Assembly (NCBI GenBank): GCA_900552185.1
Contig: URYT01000084.1
Span: 1-7,910 of the forward strand
Source of the DNA: an uncultured Collinsella sp.
GTDB lineage: Bacteria; Actinomycetota; Coriobacteriia; Coriobacteriales; Coriobacteriaceae
Direction of reading: 5' to 3'
Length of the DNA: 7,910 nucleotides
Shown: one piece after another, positions 5,329 through 7,910 of the stretch
Layout of the letters: every line of letters begins with the position of its first letter
Numbering within the stretch: the first letter of the stretch is position 1
The notes under the pieces: generated by a model
Databases searched by the model: none
Told to the model about the DNA's origin: nothing
What the model saw: only the letters and a program-made list of their open reading frames with translations
Program-made: the position numbers and the translations under genes

Positions 5329-6858
5329 ATGAACGAGTCGTACCGCATGGGCGAGCAATCGATTATTGCCTATCTTCAGCGACTTGCGAATGGCATCTCA
5401 ACCGCCGAACTCGATGTTGCCGCGCTGCCTGCTGAGCTACGCGCCGTTGGTGAGCAACTGCAAAAGACGCATGCTATCCTGCAACAAGAGCGCCAGCTGC
5501 TTGAGCGCAACGCCTATATCGACCCGCTCACCAACTTGGGCAACCGCAGCGGACTCGACCGTCACGTCGAGCAGCTCTGGCGCAAAGGCGGTCCCTTCAC
5601 CTGCGCCTATATTGACATCGACCATCTCAAGCATTGCAATGATAGGTTTGGCCACGCCGAAGGCAATCGCTATATTCTGAGCATCTGCCGCACGCTCTCC
5701 GAAACCATGGAGCACAATGAGATGCTGTTCCGTATCGGTGGAGACGAGTTTGTGCTTATCTCGCTCTCCGCAAACGAGACTGAACTCGAGCAGCGCTTGG
5801 AGCAGGTGCGTGCCGGGCTGATCGAGGCGAGCTCAGGTGGCAAGGCGCCCATGATCGCCAGCTTTAGCTTTGGCTGCTCGCGCGTCGATCCACTTGCCGG
5901 CGACACGCGTCGCCAGATGACGATGGATGCCGATCGCAAGATGTATCGCTATAAGCTTATGCATCGTGTACAGCAACCGAAAGACAATGACGCACCACAA
6001 CGCCCAATCGTCGATCAGCTTCCCTGCAACGACCGGGTGTTCCAAGCAATCTCCATGAGCTCCGAGACGCACTATCCGTTCATCCTTAACCTCGATACGG
6101 GCGAATCGCAATGGTCGGTTAACGCCGTGCGCGATTTTGACCTGCCCTCCCAGCACCCTTTTAACTCGGTCGACATGTGGCTCGCCCGCGTTCATCCCGA
6201 GGACCGCGACAACGTACGCGCCGAGCTCGACATGGTGATAAACGGCACGTGGCACTTCCACTACATGCAGTATCGCGTAATGGATGCCACCGGAGCATAC
6301 GCGCTTTGCGACTGCACGGGTTACCGCTTGGACGGCACCGATACCGAGCCCAGCATGTATGTGGGCATCATCATCAACCGAAGCCTAGCGGATACGACCG
6401 ACTCGGTGACGGGCCTGGGCGATATTCACGCCCTGGTCAACGCCATTGGCGAAATGCGCCGCGTGGCGCGCGAGGCAGGCTTTATTGCCATTAAGGTTGA
6501 CGATATCGCCGAGGTCAATGCCCGCTTTGGATTTGATGCAGGCGACCGCGTGCTCGCCGAAAGCGCCGCTTGCCTTATGGAATGCTCGCGCGGCAAGGGT
6601 CGCCTGTTCCGCTCGACGGGGCCGACATTCGTGGCGCTTTTCGATGACTTTGATCCCGAAGAGACCGACGCGATCGCAGATGAAATCGAGCGGTTTCTGG
6701 GTTCTCCCGTGCTCATCGGCTCGCTTGAATATCAGCCGCCCATTCGTGTGGCGACGCTTCATCTGGACGCTGTCGATCGACAGCCCGTTTCCATTTTGAA
6801 CGAGCTCAAAGCGTTGCTCGGTAAAGCCGTGCAGGTGCCAGGTACCAAACTGGATTAG
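5329..6858 (+). CDS. Diguanylate cyclase-type protein, GGDEF-PAS-degenerate GGDEF
   Basis: This 509-residue soluble protein is collinear with the first three domains of the upstream gene. An N-terminal helical segment (about 8-60) has a HAMP-like look (AYLQRLANG, then LPAELRAVGEQL) but no membrane helix, and leads into GGDEF-1 (about 60-213). That domain has intact GGDEF at 137-141 and metal-binding Asp96; Asn113 replaces the guanine-contacting Asp. A PAS_3-like domain (about 230-354, with VHPED) follows, then a degenerate GGDEF (about 355-500) with TGPTF at 430-434 and Lys in place of the first metal Asp. It ends where the paralogue continues into its third GGDEF and EAL domains. GGDEF-1 should be an active cyclase; the second is probably regulatory or structural. 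The start at 5329 is fixed by a consensus Shine-Dalgarno. The two genes look like a diverged tandem duplication with opposite net capacities. Confidence 0.93.
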   Translation: MNESYRMGEQSIIAYLQRLANGISTAELDVAALPAELRAVGEQLQKTHAILQQERQLLERNAYIDPLTNLGNRSGLDRHVEQLWRKGGPFTCAYIDIDHLKHCNDRFGHAEGNRYILSICRTLSETMEHNEMLFRIGGDEFVLISLSANETELEQRLEQVRAGLIEASSGGKAPMIASFSFGCSRVDPLAGDTRRQMTMDADRKMYRYKLMHRVQQPKDNDAPQRPIVDQLPCNDRVFQAISMSSETHYPFILNLDTGESQWSVNAVRDFDLPSQHPFNSVDMWLARVHPEDRDNVRAELDMVINGTWHFHYMQYRVMDATGAYALCDCTGYRLDGTDTEPSMYVGIIINRSLADTTDSVTGLGDIHALVNAIGEMRRVAREAGFIAIKVDDIAEVNARFGFDAGDRVLAESAACLMECSRGKGRLFRSTGPTFVALFDDFDPEETDAIADEIERFLGSPVLIGSLEYQPPIRVATLHLDAVDRQPVSILNELKALLGKAVQVPGTKLD

Positions 6859-6886
6859 CACCGCGCCCGCACCGCCTCCCCCATCG

Positions 6887-6895
6887 TGCGATAAT
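6887..6895 (+). promoter_or_regulatory. Possible extended -10 element before the flavoprotein gene
   Basis: TGCGATAAT fits the extended -10 pattern TGnTATAAT with one mismatch, and lies 37 nt upstream of the flavoprotein ATG. There is no -35 match 16-18 nt upstream, as expected for extended -10 promoters. No convincing terminator is seen in the 28 nt between the preceding stop and this element, so read-through from the GGDEF gene is also possible. Confidence 0.3.
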
Positions 6896-6923
6896 CCTCT
6901 GCAGAAGTCACCAACAGCAGAGG
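6896..6923 (+). promoter_or_regulatory. Hairpin overlapping the flavoprotein ribosome binding site
   Basis: CCTCTGC at 6896-6902 is perfectly complementary to GCAGAGG at 6917-6923, with a 14-nt loop. The right arm includes the first part of the Shine-Dalgarno region AGAGGGAG (6919-6926), which serves the ATG at 6933. Folding of the leader would partly mask the ribosome site, so translation could be tuned by structure or by upstream transcription. The pairing is visible; regulation is inferred. Confidence 0.35.
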
Positions 6924-6932
6924 GAGTTTGTG

Positions 6933-7571
6933 ATGAAGGTTCTTTTGGTCAATGGCAGTCCCAAGGCAAACGGCAATACCGCCCGCGCACTCGCCGAGGT
7001 CTCCGAGCAACTCAACGCCGAGGGCATTGATACCGAGGTGTTCCAGCTGGGCGCCAAGCCCATTCGCGACTGCATCGGTTGCGGCCAGTGCGGCAAGCTT
7101 GGCGGTCGCTGCACCTTTGACGACGACGTGGTGAACGAGCTCATCGCTGCCGCCGAGCAGGCAGATGGCTTTGTCTTTGGCTCCCCCGTCTACTATGCGC
7201 ATCCCAGCGGACGCATCCTCTCGGCTCTCGACCGCGCCTTCTATGCAGGCGGGCATGCCTTTGGGCACAAACCCGGCGCCGATTCCCTGAATCTTGTGAG
7301 GTCCGTCGCCCGCCGTGGCGGCACGTCGACCACCTTCGATGTACTCAACAAGTACTTCACTATCAACCAGATGCCCGTGGTGGCCTCCACGTACTGGAAC
7401 AACGTCTTTGGTGCCATGCCGGGCGAGGCCGCCCAGGACGCCGAGGGCCTGGCCACCATGCGAAACATCGGCAAAAACATGGCCTGGCTCCTGCATTGTA
7501 TCGAAGCAGGACAGGCCGCCGGCATCGAAGCCCCCGAAGGCGATCGCGCCCGCACCAACTTCATTCGTTAG
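6933..7571 (+). CDS. Flavodoxin-fold NAD(P)H-dependent reductase with clustered cysteines
   Basis: This 212-residue protein is a flavodoxin-like oxidoreductase of the NADPH-dependent FMN reductase / iron-sulfur flavoprotein group. The N-terminus MKVLLVNGSPKANGNT (1-16) is the FMN phosphate-binding loop. GSPVYY (83-88) and RRGGT (127-131) are the expected second and third flavin-contact loops. Four cysteines, C47-x2-C50-x2-C53-x6-C60, fit the compact CX2CX2CX4-7C pattern that holds a [4Fe-4S] cluster in archaeal iron-sulfur flavoproteins, although many relatives keep similar cysteines without a proven cluster. It probably transfers electrons from NAD(P)H through FMN to an unknown acceptor. The ATG at 6933 is preferred over the adjacent GTG at 6930 because the GAGGGAG site is better spaced. 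It is followed after 15 nt by an ArsC-like gene, so the two probably form a redox operon. Confidence 0.9.
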   Translation: MKVLLVNGSPKANGNTARALAEVSEQLNAEGIDTEVFQLGAKPIRDCIGCGQCGKLGGRCTFDDDVVNELIAAAEQADGFVFGSPVYYAHPSGRILSALDRAFYAGGHAFGHKPGADSLNLVRSVARRGGTSTTFDVLNKYFTINQMPVVASTYWNNVFGAMPGEAAQDAEGLATMRNIGKNMAWLLHCIEAGQAAGIEAPEGDRARTNFIR

Positions 7572-7586
7572 AACGGGAGCCGATAA

Positions 7587-7910
7587 GTGAACGTGCAAAT
7601 TTTTGGCACCAAAAAGTCTTTCGATACCAAGAAGGCCCAGCGCTATTTTAAGGAGCGCCGCATTAAGGTGCAGTTTATCGACCTTAAGGAAAAGGAGATG
7701 AGCAAGGGCGAGCTCACGAGCGTGATGCAGGCGGTCGGCGACATCGACAAGCTACTCAACCCCAAGGCCAAGGACGAGGAAACGCTCGCGCTCATCCAGC
7801 ACCTCACCCCTAGCCAGCGCTTCGACAAGCTGCTCGAGAACCAGCAGGTCTTGGCCGAGCCCATCGTGCGCAACGGCGCCAAGGCGACCGTGGGTTACTG
7901 CCCCGATACC
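7587..7910 (+). CDS. ArsC/Spx-family thioredoxin-fold protein, active-site Cys replaced (partial)
   Basis: The first 108 codons are present; the window ends near the expected C-terminus (family length about 110-120). The N-terminus IFGTKKSFDTKKAQRYFKER matches the ArsC-like family, where the usual form is GTxKCFDTKKAxRYFKER. Later blocks, FIDLKEKEMSKGEL and ELT...LLNPKAK, also fit, as does the LAEPIVRNGAKATVGYCP segment, which corresponds to the family's cis-proline PIV/PLV region. Ser11 (codon 7617-7619, TCT) stands where the catalytic Cys is expected, so reductase chemistry through that residue is unlikely. The start is GTG at 7587, supported by GGGAG at 7575-7579; no ATG is available nearby. 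It lies 15 nt behind the flavoprotein gene and is probably co-transcribed. Arsenate reduction should not be assumed; a Spx-like or other binding role is possible. Confidence 0.85.
   Translation, partial: MNVQIFGTKKSFDTKKAQRYFKERRIKVQFIDLKEKEMSKGELTSVMQAVGDIDKLLNPKAKDEETLALIQHLTPSQRFDKLLENQQVLAEPIVRNGAKATVGYCPDT

Noticed and set aside
6859..6890. Terminator after the second GGDEF gene
   Set aside because: Only a 5-bp CGCAC/GTGCG pairing with a 13-nt loop and no T-run is visible, too weak to call.

Overview
This GC-rich window looks like chromosome from a high-GC Gram-positive bacterium. The thiamine gene order, the style of the cyclic-di-GMP proteins and the strong Shine-Dalgarno sites all fit Coriobacteriia, most likely a Collinsella-like gut organism. 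That placement is recognition, not a computed match. I see no mobile element, CRISPR array, tRNA or rRNA.

Layout. (1) 1-1190, plus strand: the end of a thiamine operon, with the thiM C-terminus, a small thiamine-binding protein of the MTH1187 family, and thiE. They are tightly packed, with a 3-nt gap and then an ATGA overlap. (2) 1235-1280: a perfect 15-bp hairpin between converging genes. (3) 1291-2160, minus strand: a patatin-like phospholipase with an intact Ser-Asp dyad. (4) 2161-2484: a 324-nt divergent intergenic region. It holds a plausible phospholipase promoter and a striking set of inverted repeats around a TATAAT box. (5) 2485-5202, plus strand: a 905-residue cyclic-di-GMP protein with order GGDEF - PAS - degenerate GGDEF - degenerate GGDEF - EAL. 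(6) 5329-6858, plus strand: a 509-residue paralogue with GGDEF - PAS - degenerate GGDEF and no EAL. (7) 6933-7571 and 7587-window end, plus strand: a flavoprotein reductase with four clustered cysteines, then an ArsC/Spx-type thioredoxin-fold protein that lacks its usual active-site cysteine.

How the parts work together. The thiamine genes salvage hydroxyethylthiazole and couple it to the pyrimidine moiety. The two cyclic-dinucleotide proteins are soluble (no membrane segments seen) and collinear over about 480 residues, so they probably arose by duplication followed by gain or loss of the GGDEF-EAL half. One can both make and break the messenger; the other can only make it. Both catalytic GGDEF domains have Asn where the guanine-contacting Asp normally sits, and both lack a canonical inhibitory I-site. 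That makes nucleotide specificity and feedback the most interesting open questions here. The last two genes look like a small redox operon.
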